Below are positions 17,069 to 25,156 of a DNA stretch of 51,663 nt, piece after piece; within the stretch, counting starts at the first letter, position 1, and the number at the start of each line of letters is the position of its first letter. The stretch comes from Nitrospirota bacterium. GTDB taxonomy: Bacteria > Nitrospirota > Nitrospiria > Nitrospirales > Nitrospiraceae. Where the stretch lies: contig JAGXAR010000025.1 of NCBI GenBank assembly GCA_018971525.1, forward strand, positions 1 through 51,663, written 5' to 3'. The position numbers and the translations under genes were made by a program. A model generated the notes under the pieces. The model was given only the letters and a program-made list of their open reading frames with translations, was not told the origin of the DNA and did not search any database.

Positions 17069-17515
17069 CTACTCCGCCTTGCAGAAGCTCCGCTCGTAGT
17101 TGATGATCGTCCAGGCCTCTTCTTCGTTGATCGCGGCCGGGATCAAAGACACCATCCCCGTTCCCGCGCTGCCGTTCTTGATGACCCAGAAAAGTTCGCC
17201 ATCTTTCCGCTTCTTGTGGAACTTGCAGTTCGTAAAATCGCGGGGGCTCGGATTCAGAATCGCACCGGCCGGGCCCTGGCCATTCCCTTCCTTGCCATGA
17301 CAATTGAAGCAAGTGCCCTTCCCCTCGAACAGCGCCTTTCCTTTGGCAATGTTCTCCGGGGTTGCGGCAACCGGGTTCTTCATGGCCTTCGCGTCGCTCA
17401 TCTGATCCGCCGGAACACGGGGCTTGAGCGGGTCACGCTCTTCGGCTCCGACCACCGAGACCGACAGCATCATCAGCGCTGCGCTGATTCCCAGGAACTT
17501 TGAAAAATACCCCAT
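17069..17515 (-). CDS. Periplasmic monohaem cytochrome c (class I)
   Basis: A cleavable signal peptide (cleavage near VVGA, residue 24) is followed by one haem motif CFNCH and a later methionine in GTGMVSLIP that could be the sixth ligand. The NIAKGKALFEGKGTC lead-in and EEEAWTIINYERSF end are typical of class I cytochromes c. It should shuttle electrons in the periplasm. The start at 17515 (148 residues) has AAGGAGGAAG upstream; the frame is open nine codons further. It is monocistronic with a strong terminator. Whether it works with the multihaem cytochrome at 3.1 kb is unknown. Confidence 0.92.
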   Translation of the reverse strand: MGYFSKFLGISAALMMLSVSVVGAEERDPLKPRVPADQMSDAKAMKNPVAATPENIAKGKALFEGKGTCFNCHGKEGNGQGPAGAILNPSPRDFTNCKFHKKRKDGELFWVIKNGSAGTGMVSLIPAAINEEEAWTIINYERSFCKAE

Positions 17516-18031
17516 CAGACTTCCTCCTTTGTGTTTAACCACCGCACGTGAACTCGGCCTCTGGCCGCTGGCTTATGAGATCCATATCAAAGTGATAAAA
17601 CGCCGGCGAATATAACAATGGCCCTCCACTTATGTCAAGCAATCCAGTGTGCTACCGGACGGTCTCCCTACTCCGCTACTCTTTCACTACTCGGCCTCAT
17701 ACTCACTTCCACTCCACCGGCTTTCGGTCGGTCCTACCAGACAGCAATCAAAGCTCATGCCAGAACGCCCTCACAGTGAGGCGCGATATTCCGGCTAGTT
17801 AGGAGCATACACTATCCCTGGAATCTCCGAAGCCTCAAAAGGGTGGCACCATTGCGCCTCAGCCTCTGCCTCGGTGCCCCACCCCCGATATCAAAAATCT
17901 CTACAACCCTCGTCGAGCGAGCCAAGACAGTCGGCCACAGAACGGAGCATGCTTGGATTTGAATAAGGGATGGCCACCAGACGGGTGCTGAAGGAAACGT
18001 GCTGCGACCGGATAGATGGTGCTGAAGAGCG
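17516..18031. other. Intergenic region without a recognisable gene
   Basis: A stretch of 516 bases between the cytochrome c start and the rodZ end. It must hold the cytochrome promoter. Conceptual translation on both strands gave no recognisable protein or gene remnant, and no repeat of the families found elsewhere in the window. Confidence 0.6.
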
Positions 18032-18964
18032 TTAGCGCTTGATGACGATATCGCGTGCGACTTTGCCGCTCGGGCCGAAGGGTTTTTGAGGTTTGCCATT
18101 GAGCTCGGCTTTGACGCCTCCGGCGTTACCGAGCGTCAGGATAAACTGGTCCTGGCCTTTCCATCTGGCCTTTTCACCAGGTCGGAGCAAGGCCTCTTGG
18201 GGACTGCCGCCATCGATTTGAACGACGACCCAACTCAGCTCTGTCGCCTCAAGGTCCAGTGCCAATTGTCCGTCCGTCGCCCCAGCCCCTTCGAGCGAAA
18301 TCCCTCCCAGCGGCCCGTCGCTCCCCAGCGACGAAGGAGCCGGAGCCGACAGCTCCGGCACAGCCGAAGCTATGGATGCTGGGCCGTCCACTGGTCCAAC
18401 AGTATTTCCCACGTTCACCTTGGCTGATACGCTAGGAGACTCGCTCGACTTGGCCTTGGGGGCTGGCGGGACCGCCTCGGCCTTCTGGCTCGACGGCGCG
18501 TCCTGAGCTTCTGGCGTCGGTGGAGCAGTCCGCTTGGATGGGGAAGCCGGAATGTCGGAACTCGAACGACGGACCAGGAGCGACGATTGTTCCCGGCTTA
18601 AAAGGAAGATAAGCGTGAGGATCGCGATGCCGATCGCGACCGCGACGGCCTTTCGATTGGCTTGACGCTTCCGTTCTTCCTCCGCCTGCCTGACCTTCAA
18701 ACGTTCCCGCTCATCTTGCTTGTCGTAATAGGCGCCTGCCGATTGAACGAATCTGTGGATCGCATCGTCCTCATCGAGCCCGAGAGACCGGGCATAGGAC
18801 CGGACAAAGCCTCGCGCAAACACTTGATCGGGCAACTTGGCAAAGTTTCCATCCTCCAACGCTTTCACGAAATCAGTCCGGATTCGCGTCTTGGATGCGA
18901 CCTCCTCGATGGTGAGCCCCTTGGTCTCTCGTACCTGTTTGAAGAATTCTCCGATCGATTCCAT
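18032..18964 (-). CDS. rodZ: RodZ-like cytoskeletal/cell-shape protein
   Basis: An N-terminal Cro/Xre-type helix-turn-helix (about residues 3-70, RETKGLTIEEVASKTRI), a basic stretch, one membrane helix (AVAVAIGIAILTLIFLL, about 107-123), a Pro/Ser/Ala-rich linker, and a C-terminal beta domain of the DUF4115 type (LDLEATELSWVVVQIDGG). This order is diagnostic of RodZ, which links MreB to the cell wall elongation machinery. At 310 residues it is near family length. It lies ten bases after the TPR lipoprotein gene, at the end of the long minus-strand run. Confidence 0.88.
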   Translation of the reverse strand: MESIGEFFKQVRETKGLTIEEVASKTRIRTDFVKALEDGNFAKLPDQVFARGFVRSYARSLGLDEDDAIHRFVQSAGAYYDKQDERERLKVRQAEEERKRQANRKAVAVAIGIAILTLIFLLSREQSSLLVRRSSSDIPASPSKRTAPPTPEAQDAPSSQKAEAVPPAPKAKSSESPSVSAKVNVGNTVGPVDGPASIASAVPELSAPAPSSLGSDGPLGGISLEGAGATDGQLALDLEATELSWVVVQIDGGSPQEALLRPGEKARWKGQDQFILTLGNAGGVKAELNGKPQKPFGPSGKVARDIVIKR

Positions 18965-18974
18965 AAGCGTCTCT

Positions 18975-19664
18975 CTACGGCTTGAGCCGTGTCAGCAGTT
19001 CGTTCGCGGCTGCGGCATACTCACCGCCCTTATCGAGCGTCGTGACTTTGGTCAGCGTTTCCTTTGAGCGTCGCTCGAACCCCAGCTTGTAATACACCCG
19101 CCCCAGCTCCAAGTGTAACAAAGCCGGGGGGACGTTGGGTGGATTGACCACTAAGGCGTCTTCAAGCGCTTCCATCGCGCCCTGGTAATCGCTCTCGTGG
19201 GCCAGCGACCGGCCGAGATGGAATCGGGCCAGGTCCGGCGTTGCATACAAGGGATTGGTCAGCGCCTGACGGAATGCCGCGACGGCTTCCGGCCACCGCC
19301 CCTGCTTCTCTAAAATCTGGCCCAAATAAGTGTACGCTTCCGAGTAATTCTCATCGAGTTTTGTCGCGGCCCTCAATTCTTCCTCGGCTTGGGACAGTTT
19401 ACCCTGCAGTGCCAGAATATGGCCCAGGCCGTATCGCGCTTCCTTGTTGCTCGGATTGAGCTGCACGGCCTTCTGGAACGACACAAAGGCCTTCTGCTGA
19501 TCGTGATCCAGGCTCGCAACGCCTTCCTGGTAATACCCTTTTGACTTCTGTAACGACTCGTCCGATATGGCACAGCCAGGCAGCCATCCGATCAACAGGA
19601 CCAAAACAAGCAATGGACGTCTGAAATGTCGAACGATTGAACCCGCAAAGAGCATCGGCGTCAC
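18975..19664 (-). CDS. TPR-repeat lipoprotein (PilF/PilW-like)
   Basis: A lipobox WLPGC (Cys 31) follows a hydrophobic segment; then five or six tetratricopeptide repeats (for example ARYGLGHILALQGKLSQAEEEL and AYTYLGQILEKQGRWPEAV). TPR lipoproteins act as assembly platforms at the outer membrane; PilF/PilW helps secretin assembly of type IV pili. No pilus gene is adjacent, so the pilotin role is only one possibility. The GTG at 19664 overlaps the kinase stop codon by four bases (GTGA); an ATG at 19655 is the alternative start. It leads directly into rodZ. Confidence 0.82.
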   Translation of the reverse strand: MTPMLFAGSIVRHFRRPLLVLVLLIGWLPGCAISDESLQKSKGYYQEGVASLDHDQQKAFVSFQKAVQLNPSNKEARYGLGHILALQGKLSQAEEELRAATKLDENYSEAYTYLGQILEKQGRWPEAVAAFRQALTNPLYATPDLARFHLGRSLAHESDYQGAMEALEDALVVNPPNVPPALLHLELGRVYYKLGFERRSKETLTKVTTLDKGGEYAAAANELLTRLKP

Positions 19665-20575
19665 GAAATGTCCTCAAAATGGGTCAACTGCTTAAAGGCT
19701 CGGAAACGATCTTGAACTTCTTTGTAGTCCAGGATTCGCAAACGGTCAAGACTAAAGGATTCTACGGTAAATGACGCCATGACGCTCCCGAAGATAATCG
19801 CTTGCTTGAAGGCCTCGATCGAACGATTGCCGGTGGCCGTCAGATAGCCCAGGAAGCCGCCAGCGAAGGTGTCCCCCGCACCGGTTGGATCGCGCACGTC
19901 TTCGAGTGGAAAGGCCGGAGCCCCGAACACCTGCTTCTCGTTGAACATCAACACCCCATACTCCCCCCGCTTGATGATGAGATGCTTGGGCCCACGCGCA
20001 AGTACTTTTTGTGCAACCTTCACTAAATTTGTATCTTCACCGAGTGCCCGGGCCTCTCCGTCGTTAATGATCAGAATATCGACCTGCTCCAAAACCCGCC
20101 ACAACGCGTCTCGTTTGCCGTTGATCCAAAAGTTCATCGTATCGCACGCAACCAAGGGCGGACGCCGAAGCTTCTGCAGCACATCCAGCTGGAGCTCCGG
20201 ATCGATATTGCCGAGAAACAACAGGTCGGGGGATCGGTAGGCCTCGGGAATCTTTGGACGAAAGGTTTCGAATACGTTGAGTTTCGTATCGAGAGTGTGC
20301 GCTTCGTTTAACTGATGCGTATACTCTCCTTTCCACCGAAACGTCGCCCCTGGCCGCCGCTCCAACCCTGTCACATCGATGCCACGGCTCTTGAGGAATG
20401 CGAGGTGTTGTGAGGGAAAATCTTCCCCCACTACTGCGATGAGATCGACGCTGGTAAAGTAGCTGGCCGCGGTCGAAAAGTAGGTGGCCGAACCTCCAAG
20501 AACCTCGCTGACCTCCCCGAAGGGTGTTTTCACCGTATCTAACGCGACCGATCCGACCACGAGCAACTTCCCCAT
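19661..20575 (-). CDS. PfkB-family sugar/nucleoside kinase
   Basis: A ribokinase-fold enzyme with an N-terminal GGSATYFS substrate loop, RPGATFRWKGEY lid region and the C-terminal signature DPTGAGDTFAGG containing the catalytic aspartate. Substrate specificity within PfkB cannot be read from sequence. It lies three bases downstream of the methylthioadenosine phosphorylase gene and overlaps the next gene, so a role in nucleoside or methylthioribose-phosphate salvage is a reasonable but unproven inference. At 304 residues it has normal length, with no signal peptide. Confidence 0.88.
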   Translation of the reverse strand: MGKLLVVGSVALDTVKTPFGEVSEVLGGSATYFSTAASYFTSVDLIAVVGEDFPSQHLAFLKSRGIDVTGLERRPGATFRWKGEYTHQLNEAHTLDTKLNVFETFRPKIPEAYRSPDLLFLGNIDPELQLDVLQKLRRPPLVACDTMNFWINGKRDALWRVLEQVDILIINDGEARALGEDTNLVKVAQKVLARGPKHLIIKRGEYGVLMFNEKQVFGAPAFPLEDVRDPTGAGDTFAGGFLGYLTATGNRSIEAFKQAIIFGSVMASFTVESFSLDRLRILDYKEVQDRFRAFKQLTHFEDIS

Positions 20576-20578
20576 AGT

Positions 20579-21478
20579 TCACCGATCCCCTTTCTTCTCC
20601 GAAACCACCCGATCCATCAACAAGGCCAGCTTCCGACGGAGCGACGCTGACATCCGATCTGGCGCTGTGACAATGGCATCCTGCAACGCGCGCTGACAGA
20701 CGCAATCAGCCGCAGAGGCGGTCAATGGCACTACTTGCCGCAGCATCCGCTTGGCGAGAGCCACATTCCGACTGAGGACGGCCAAAATCGCATCGACCGT
20801 GACAGACTCCTCCGTGTCATGCCAGCAGTCATAATCGGTGACCAGCGCAACCGTGGCATAACATAGCTCTGCCTCGCGTGCCAGCTTGGCTTCCGGCATG
20901 TTGGTCATGCCAATGACGTCCACACCCCACTGCCGGTAGAGCCGGGACTCGCCTTTGGTCGAGAATTGCGGCCCTTCGACACAGAGATACACGCCCCCCC
21001 GATGCACGGTGGCCCCCACAGATGGCGCCGAAGCCAGCAGATCGGCGGCCAGGGGGGCACAGATCGGCTCCCCAAATGCCACGTGCGCGACGATGCCCCC
21101 CTCGAAAAATGTCGACACCCGTCGCTTGGTGAAATCAATGAACTGATCCGGCAACACCACGTCGCCAGGCTTGATTGACTCCTTCATGCTGCCGACCGCG
21201 CTCACAGAAATCACCCGCCGAACACCCAGCGACTTCAACGCGTAGATATTGGCGCGATAGTTGATGTCCGAAGGATTAATCCGATGTCCTCGTCCATGCC
21301 GTGAAAGAAAGGCGATACGAATCCCGTCCAACTCGCCGAGCACCACCTTATCGGAGGGAGCCCCGAACGGCGTTTTGACCGGAAGTTCCTTGACCTTTCG
21401 AAGCCCCTCGATGTCATACAACCCGCTGCCGCCAATGATCCCGATGTCTGCGCGCGATGTCTTCCCCTGTCGTGTCAT
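20579..21478 (-). CDS. mtnP: S-methyl-5'-thioadenosine phosphorylase
   Basis: A purine nucleoside phosphorylase-fold enzyme with GIIGGSGLYDIEGL, the phosphate-binding SRHGRGH, VLPDQFIDFTKRR, EGPQFSTKGESR and GMTNMPEAKLAREAELCYA, a pattern typical of MTA phosphorylase rather than guanosine/inosine-specific PNP. It cleaves methylthioadenosine (from polyamine or other SAM-dependent synthesis) to adenine and methylthioribose-1-phosphate. The ATG at 21478 overlaps the miaA stop (ATGA). The frame is open upstream, but that would lie inside miaA. 299 residues, normal length. Confidence 0.92.
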   Translation of the reverse strand: MTRQGKTSRADIGIIGGSGLYDIEGLRKVKELPVKTPFGAPSDKVVLGELDGIRIAFLSRHGRGHRINPSDINYRANIYALKSLGVRRVISVSAVGSMKESIKPGDVVLPDQFIDFTKRRVSTFFEGGIVAHVAFGEPICAPLAADLLASAPSVGATVHRGGVYLCVEGPQFSTKGESRLYRQWGVDVIGMTNMPEAKLAREAELCYATVALVTDYDCWHDTEESVTVDAILAVLSRNVALAKRMLRQVVPLTASAADCVCQRALQDAIVTAPDRMSASLRRKLALLMDRVVSEKKGDR

Positions 21479-22485
21479 CTCTGGTCCCCAAGTGTGGTGA
21501 GAAATCGATCTACCTGCCCGATCACCAGCTCTGCCGTGTGCCGGGCTGGTTCCGACTCCTCGATCATCAGCCACTGAATCCCCGGTTCCTTCCGAAACCA
21601 GGTCATTTGTCGTTTAGAAAAATGTCTCGTGTCCCGTTTAAACCGCCGAACCATTTCGGCGGCGTCATACTCGCCGGCCAAGTGCTCGGCCACCTGTCGG
21701 TACCCCAAGCCCTTCATGGCCGCACTGTCACGCTGGTACCCCTGGGCCAGGAGTTGCTCCGTCTCTTCGATCAAACCGTGAGCCAGCTGCCAGTCAATCC
21801 GCTCCTCGATCCGCCGATACAGCGCGGCACGGTCCCGGTTCAAGCCGATGATCAAGGCTGAAAAAGGCCGCTCAGCAAACCCATGCTCCTGCTGAAACTC
21901 CGACATCCGACGGCCGGATAGCTGGTATACCTCCAGCGCGCGGAGCACTTTCGATTCGTCGCGTGGGTGCAACCGCGCCGCCGCCACAGGGTCGACCGCC
22001 ACAAGCCGCGCGTAGAGGCGATCATGCCCTTGGTCCCTCGCCTCCTGCCGCAGGGCCGCCCGTACAATCGGATCGGTCGGTGGTGCGTCGCACAAGCCCT
22101 TGAGGATGGTCCGGACATAGAGCCCTGTGCCACCCACAACCAGAGGCAGACGGCGGTCTCGGTAGAGGCGTTCGATCTCATCGAGCGCCCGGCGGCGATA
22201 CACTCCTGCATTAAAAGATTCATCAGGATTGACGAGGTCGATCAGCCGGTGGGGAACACTCTGGCGCTCCTCCGGGAGCGGCTTATCCGTCCCGACATCC
22301 ATGCCACGATAGACTTGCCGGGAGTCTGCCGTGAGCACCTCGGTCTCGAAGGCCTTCGCTACCTCGATCGCGACGCGGCTCTTTCCCACCGCAGTCGGTC
22401 CAACCATCACGACCACAGGTTTGAAATGGACCTGTGTCTCGGAGAGACGACCCATCGCTCTCGCTGGAAACGCCATCATGCCCAT
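21475..22485 (-). CDS. miaA: tRNA dimethylallyltransferase MiaA
   Basis: P-loop GPTAVGKS, the DSRQVYRGMDVGTDKP segment, VGGTGLYVRTIL and the central tRNA-binding insert (HPRDESKVLRALEVY) are all family hallmarks. MiaA adds the dimethylallyl group to A37 of tRNAs reading UNN codons. Three in-frame ATGs (22485, 22479, 22476) lie around the mutL stop codon; all overlap it, so translation is coupled and the exact start is open. The mutL-miaA order is conserved in many bacteria, often followed by hfq, which is absent here. Confidence 0.95.
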   Translation of the reverse strand: MGMMAFPARAMGRLSETQVHFKPVVVMVGPTAVGKSRVAIEVAKAFETEVLTADSRQVYRGMDVGTDKPLPEERQSVPHRLIDLVNPDESFNAGVYRRRALDEIERLYRDRRLPLVVGGTGLYVRTILKGLCDAPPTDPIVRAALRQEARDQGHDRLYARLVAVDPVAAARLHPRDESKVLRALEVYQLSGRRMSEFQQEHGFAERPFSALIIGLNRDRAALYRRIEERIDWQLAHGLIEETEQLLAQGYQRDSAAMKGLGYRQVAEHLAGEYDAAEMVRRFKRDTRHFSKRQMTWFRKEPGIQWLMIEESEPARHTAELVIGQVDRFLTTLGDQR

Positions 22486-24308
22486 CCAACCCGACCGAAC
22501 AGCTTGGCGAGTTCATCCGTGGAAAGACGAAACGCCGTGCGGCGCCCATGCGGGCAGGTCATGATCAGCCCCTCCTGCACCCAATCGTGAATCAGTTGTT
22601 GAATTTCAGGGAGGGCCAAGGTGCGGCCGGCGCGCACCGCTCCATGGCAGGCCAGCGACGCCAGCACGGGCTGAACCCGCATCTCCAGAGACGATGTACT
22701 GTCCCACTCGGTCAAATCGTCGAGCAGATCCTGCACCAAAACACTCGCATCCACCTTGCCAAGCCCAACCGGTACGCCGCGAATCGCCACAGCCGTGGCG
22801 CCAAACGGTTCGATCAGGAGGCCGAGCTTCTCCAGATCATCAAGGCGTTTGAGCAGCAGCGTGCTCTGCGCCGCTGACAACTCGATCGGCTCCGGAATCA
22901 AGAGAGGCTGGGAGGGAATCTCCCGGCTCTGCCACCCTCGCCAGAGCCGTTGGAAGAGAACCCGCTCGTGCGCCGTATGTTGATCAATCACTTGGAGTTC
23001 TTCGCCCACCTGCGCTACCAGATAGGTCCGAAGAATTTGTCCGAACGGCAGGATGTCTGGTTTCTCTGCCCGCTGATAGGCCGCGGCTGCCTCGTGGGCG
23101 AAGGCCAACTGACTCCCCTCGACAATGCCGGACAGGGGCTCCGCGTCACTCGCATCGGTCCGGGAGTTCTGCATGCGAGCTGAAATTGATGCAGCAGGGT
23201 AGACATCCCGGAACGATCCGCTCTGCCGCTCGGCCGTGGGAGCGAACTCCGATGTCGTCTGCGGCTGTCCCTCCGGCGTGAGACCCAACACGACCCTCCG
23301 CTCGGAACCGGCAAGTGCATGACGGACTGAGTGTCGCACCAGCTGATGAAGTGCTTCTGTTTCGGCAAAACGGACTTCTTTCTTCGTGGGATGCACGTTG
23401 ACATCGAGTCGATCCGGTTCGATATCCAGAAAGAGCACGAACGTCGGGTGATGCCCTTTGGGAAGAAACGATCCATACCCGTCCGTGACCGCATGAAACA
23501 CAGTCGCATTGCGGATGGGACGCCGGTTCACAAACAATTCTTGAGGCGTTCTCGAAGACCGCGCATGGATAGGATCGACCATCACCCCGCGGATCGACAA
23601 TCCCGCTGCCCGGCCTCGTACCTCAATGGTCCGGTCGAGAAAGACCGGGCCATAGACCTGGAGAATTCGATCACGCATTGCTGTCACGGCGGGATAGTTG
23701 AGAATCTCCTGGCCGTTATGGGTCAGGCGGAAGTGCACCGATGGCCAGGCGAGGCCGGCAAGTTGCACGACATGACTGATATGGGAAAACTCAGTCGTGG
23801 TTGATTTGAGAAACTTCTTCCTGGCCGGTTGATTGAAAAATAGATTGGAGACTTCGATCCGCGTGCCAGGCACGGCAGGCGCGTCCACGATAGTACGACC
23901 TGCGCCTGCTACCAGGGTGAGCTCTGATCCCACCGTATCCTGCCTGGTCGCGGTCGTCACCAGCACGTGGGAGACTGACGCAATGCTCGGTAACGCCTCG
24001 CCGCGGAAACCCATCGTCGTCACCGAGGCGAGATCCCGGTCGGACCGGAGCTTGCTGGTGGCATGCCGCTCGAAAGCACGGGGAAGATCCGCAGGACTGA
24101 TCCCCTCTCCATCATCCGTGACTCGAATGAGGGCCATTCCGCCATCTTTCACATCGATCGTGATATGGAGGCCCCCTGCATCGAGGCTGTTTTCCAGTAA
24201 TTCTTTAACGACGGCGGCAGGGCGCTCGACGACCTCGCCGGCCGCGATGCGGCTGACCACGTCGTCTGGGAGGACATGGATCTTGGCGGAGCAACTGGCG
24301 GCGGGCAT
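22476..24308 (-). CDS. mutL: DNA mismatch repair protein MutL (endonuclease type)
   Basis: A GHKL ATPase N-terminus (ELLENSLDAG, DDGEGIS, TMGFRGEALPSIASVS), a disordered linker (about residues 330-410) and a C-terminal dimerisation domain with IDQHTAHERVLFQ, ACHGAVRAG and CPHGRR. The last motifs belong to the metal site of nicking MutL proteins found in species without MutH, so this MutL probably cuts the nascent strand itself. The motif DQHA-x2-E-x4-E ends in Gln instead of Glu here. At 610 residues it is normal. It starts 66 bases after the cpoB-like gene. Confidence 0.95.
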   Translation of the reverse strand: MPAASCSAKIHVLPDDVVSRIAAGEVVERPAAVVKELLENSLDAGGLHITIDVKDGGMALIRVTDDGEGISPADLPRAFERHATSKLRSDRDLASVTTMGFRGEALPSIASVSHVLVTTATRQDTVGSELTLVAGAGRTIVDAPAVPGTRIEVSNLFFNQPARKKFLKSTTTEFSHISHVVQLAGLAWPSVHFRLTHNGQEILNYPAVTAMRDRILQVYGPVFLDRTIEVRGRAAGLSIRGVMVDPIHARSSRTPQELFVNRRPIRNATVFHAVTDGYGSFLPKGHHPTFVLFLDIEPDRLDVNVHPTKKEVRFAETEALHQLVRHSVRHALAGSERRVVLGLTPEGQPQTTSEFAPTAERQSGSFRDVYPAASISARMQNSRTDASDAEPLSGIVEGSQLAFAHEAAAAYQRAEKPDILPFGQILRTYLVAQVGEELQVIDQHTAHERVLFQRLWRGWQSREIPSQPLLIPEPIELSAAQSTLLLKRLDDLEKLGLLIEPFGATAVAIRGVPVGLGKVDASVLVQDLLDDLTEWDSTSSLEMRVQPVLASLACHGAVRAGRTLALPEIQQLIHDWVQEGLIMTCPHGRRTAFRLSTDELAKLFGRVGWA

Positions 24309-24374
24309 GAGGCTAGACTCCAGGGAACGCCGGTAACAAGGGAGCCACTACGAGCGGTCTTGAGGGAGGTCCGA

Positions 24375-25151
24375 TCATCGAATTTCGGCCAGCTTATTCT
24401 TGGCCAGCTTCGCCTCGTCCGACGTGGGGAACTCTTCGATGACCCGTTTGAGATACTTCTTCGATTTGGCGAGATCTCCGGTTTCTCCCGCCGCGAGCCC
24501 CGCTTTGAAGAGCGCCGCCGGCACCTTCTCGTTTCCCGGATACTCCGTCGAGAGGTACTCGAACGATTGCATCGCGCGCATATAGTCTTTCTGTTGGTAG
24601 GAGGACTCCCCCAACCAATAGTAGGCATTCGGCGTCAGCGACGTGCCGGGAAAGTCTTTCACAAATCGCTGAAAGCCCGACACGGCAAGATCGTATTTCC
24701 CGTTGAGATAGTCGTTGTACGCCAGATTGAACGCCGACGTCGGGGTTATCGTGGGAACACCGGGCATCATCGTCGGCATATCTGAAGAGGAGGCCGGCTT
24801 CTGTGGTTTGGAGGGACGAGCGGGTTCTCCCGGAGTTGGCTCCAGCTTGGGCACAACCGGAATACCCGCTGTCTCGTCGGATTTGGCGAGCCGGCTTTCC
24901 AATTTCTGTATCCGGGCAGACATCTCATCGAGCTTCGGCCTGACGGATTCGCTATCTTTCATCCGCTCCAGCGACTCCAAGCGTCGTTGCAGCGCATCCA
25001 GCCGCTTTTGATCTTGATCTTGAGACTTCGACACCGTCGCTAAGTGGTCACGCAATTCCACAAAATCCGCGTGTTTGGCACATCCGGCGAGCGACAGCAC
25101 CGCCCCGGCCATAATAACACCCGATGCCACGAAACCTGCTTTCTTGCGCAT
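24375..25151 (-). CDS. cpoB: CpoB/YbgF-type Tol-Pal system lipoprotein
   Basis: A lipobox (LSLAGC, Cys 24) precedes a coiled-coil segment of about 70 residues (SQDQDQKRLDALQRR onward), a Pro-rich linker, and three C-terminal TPR repeats beginning TSAFNLAYNDYLNGKYD, the hallmark of YbgF/CpoB. CpoB coordinates peptidoglycan synthesis with Tol-driven outer membrane constriction. The canonical E. coli protein has a cleavable signal rather than a lipobox. The ATG at 25151 is preferred over the adjacent GTG. It is three to five bases downstream of a longer paralogue. Confidence 0.88.
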   Translation of the reverse strand: MRKKAGFVASGVIMAGAVLSLAGCAKHADFVELRDHLATVSKSQDQDQKRLDALQRRLESLERMKDSESVRPKLDEMSARIQKLESRLAKSDETAGIPVVPKLEPTPGEPARPSKPQKPASSSDMPTMMPGVPTITPTSAFNLAYNDYLNGKYDLAVSGFQRFVKDFPGTSLTPNAYYWLGESSYQQKDYMRAMQSFEYLSTEYPGNEKVPAALFKAGLAAGETGDLAKSKKYLKRVIEEFPTSDEAKLAKNKLAEIR

Positions 25152-25156
25152 CACGG

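Noticed and set aside
17812-18099. A 95-codon minus-strand frame overlapping the rodZ 3' end
   Set aside because: It overlaps the conserved rodZ C-terminus in another frame and has no ribosome binding site or recognisable sequence.
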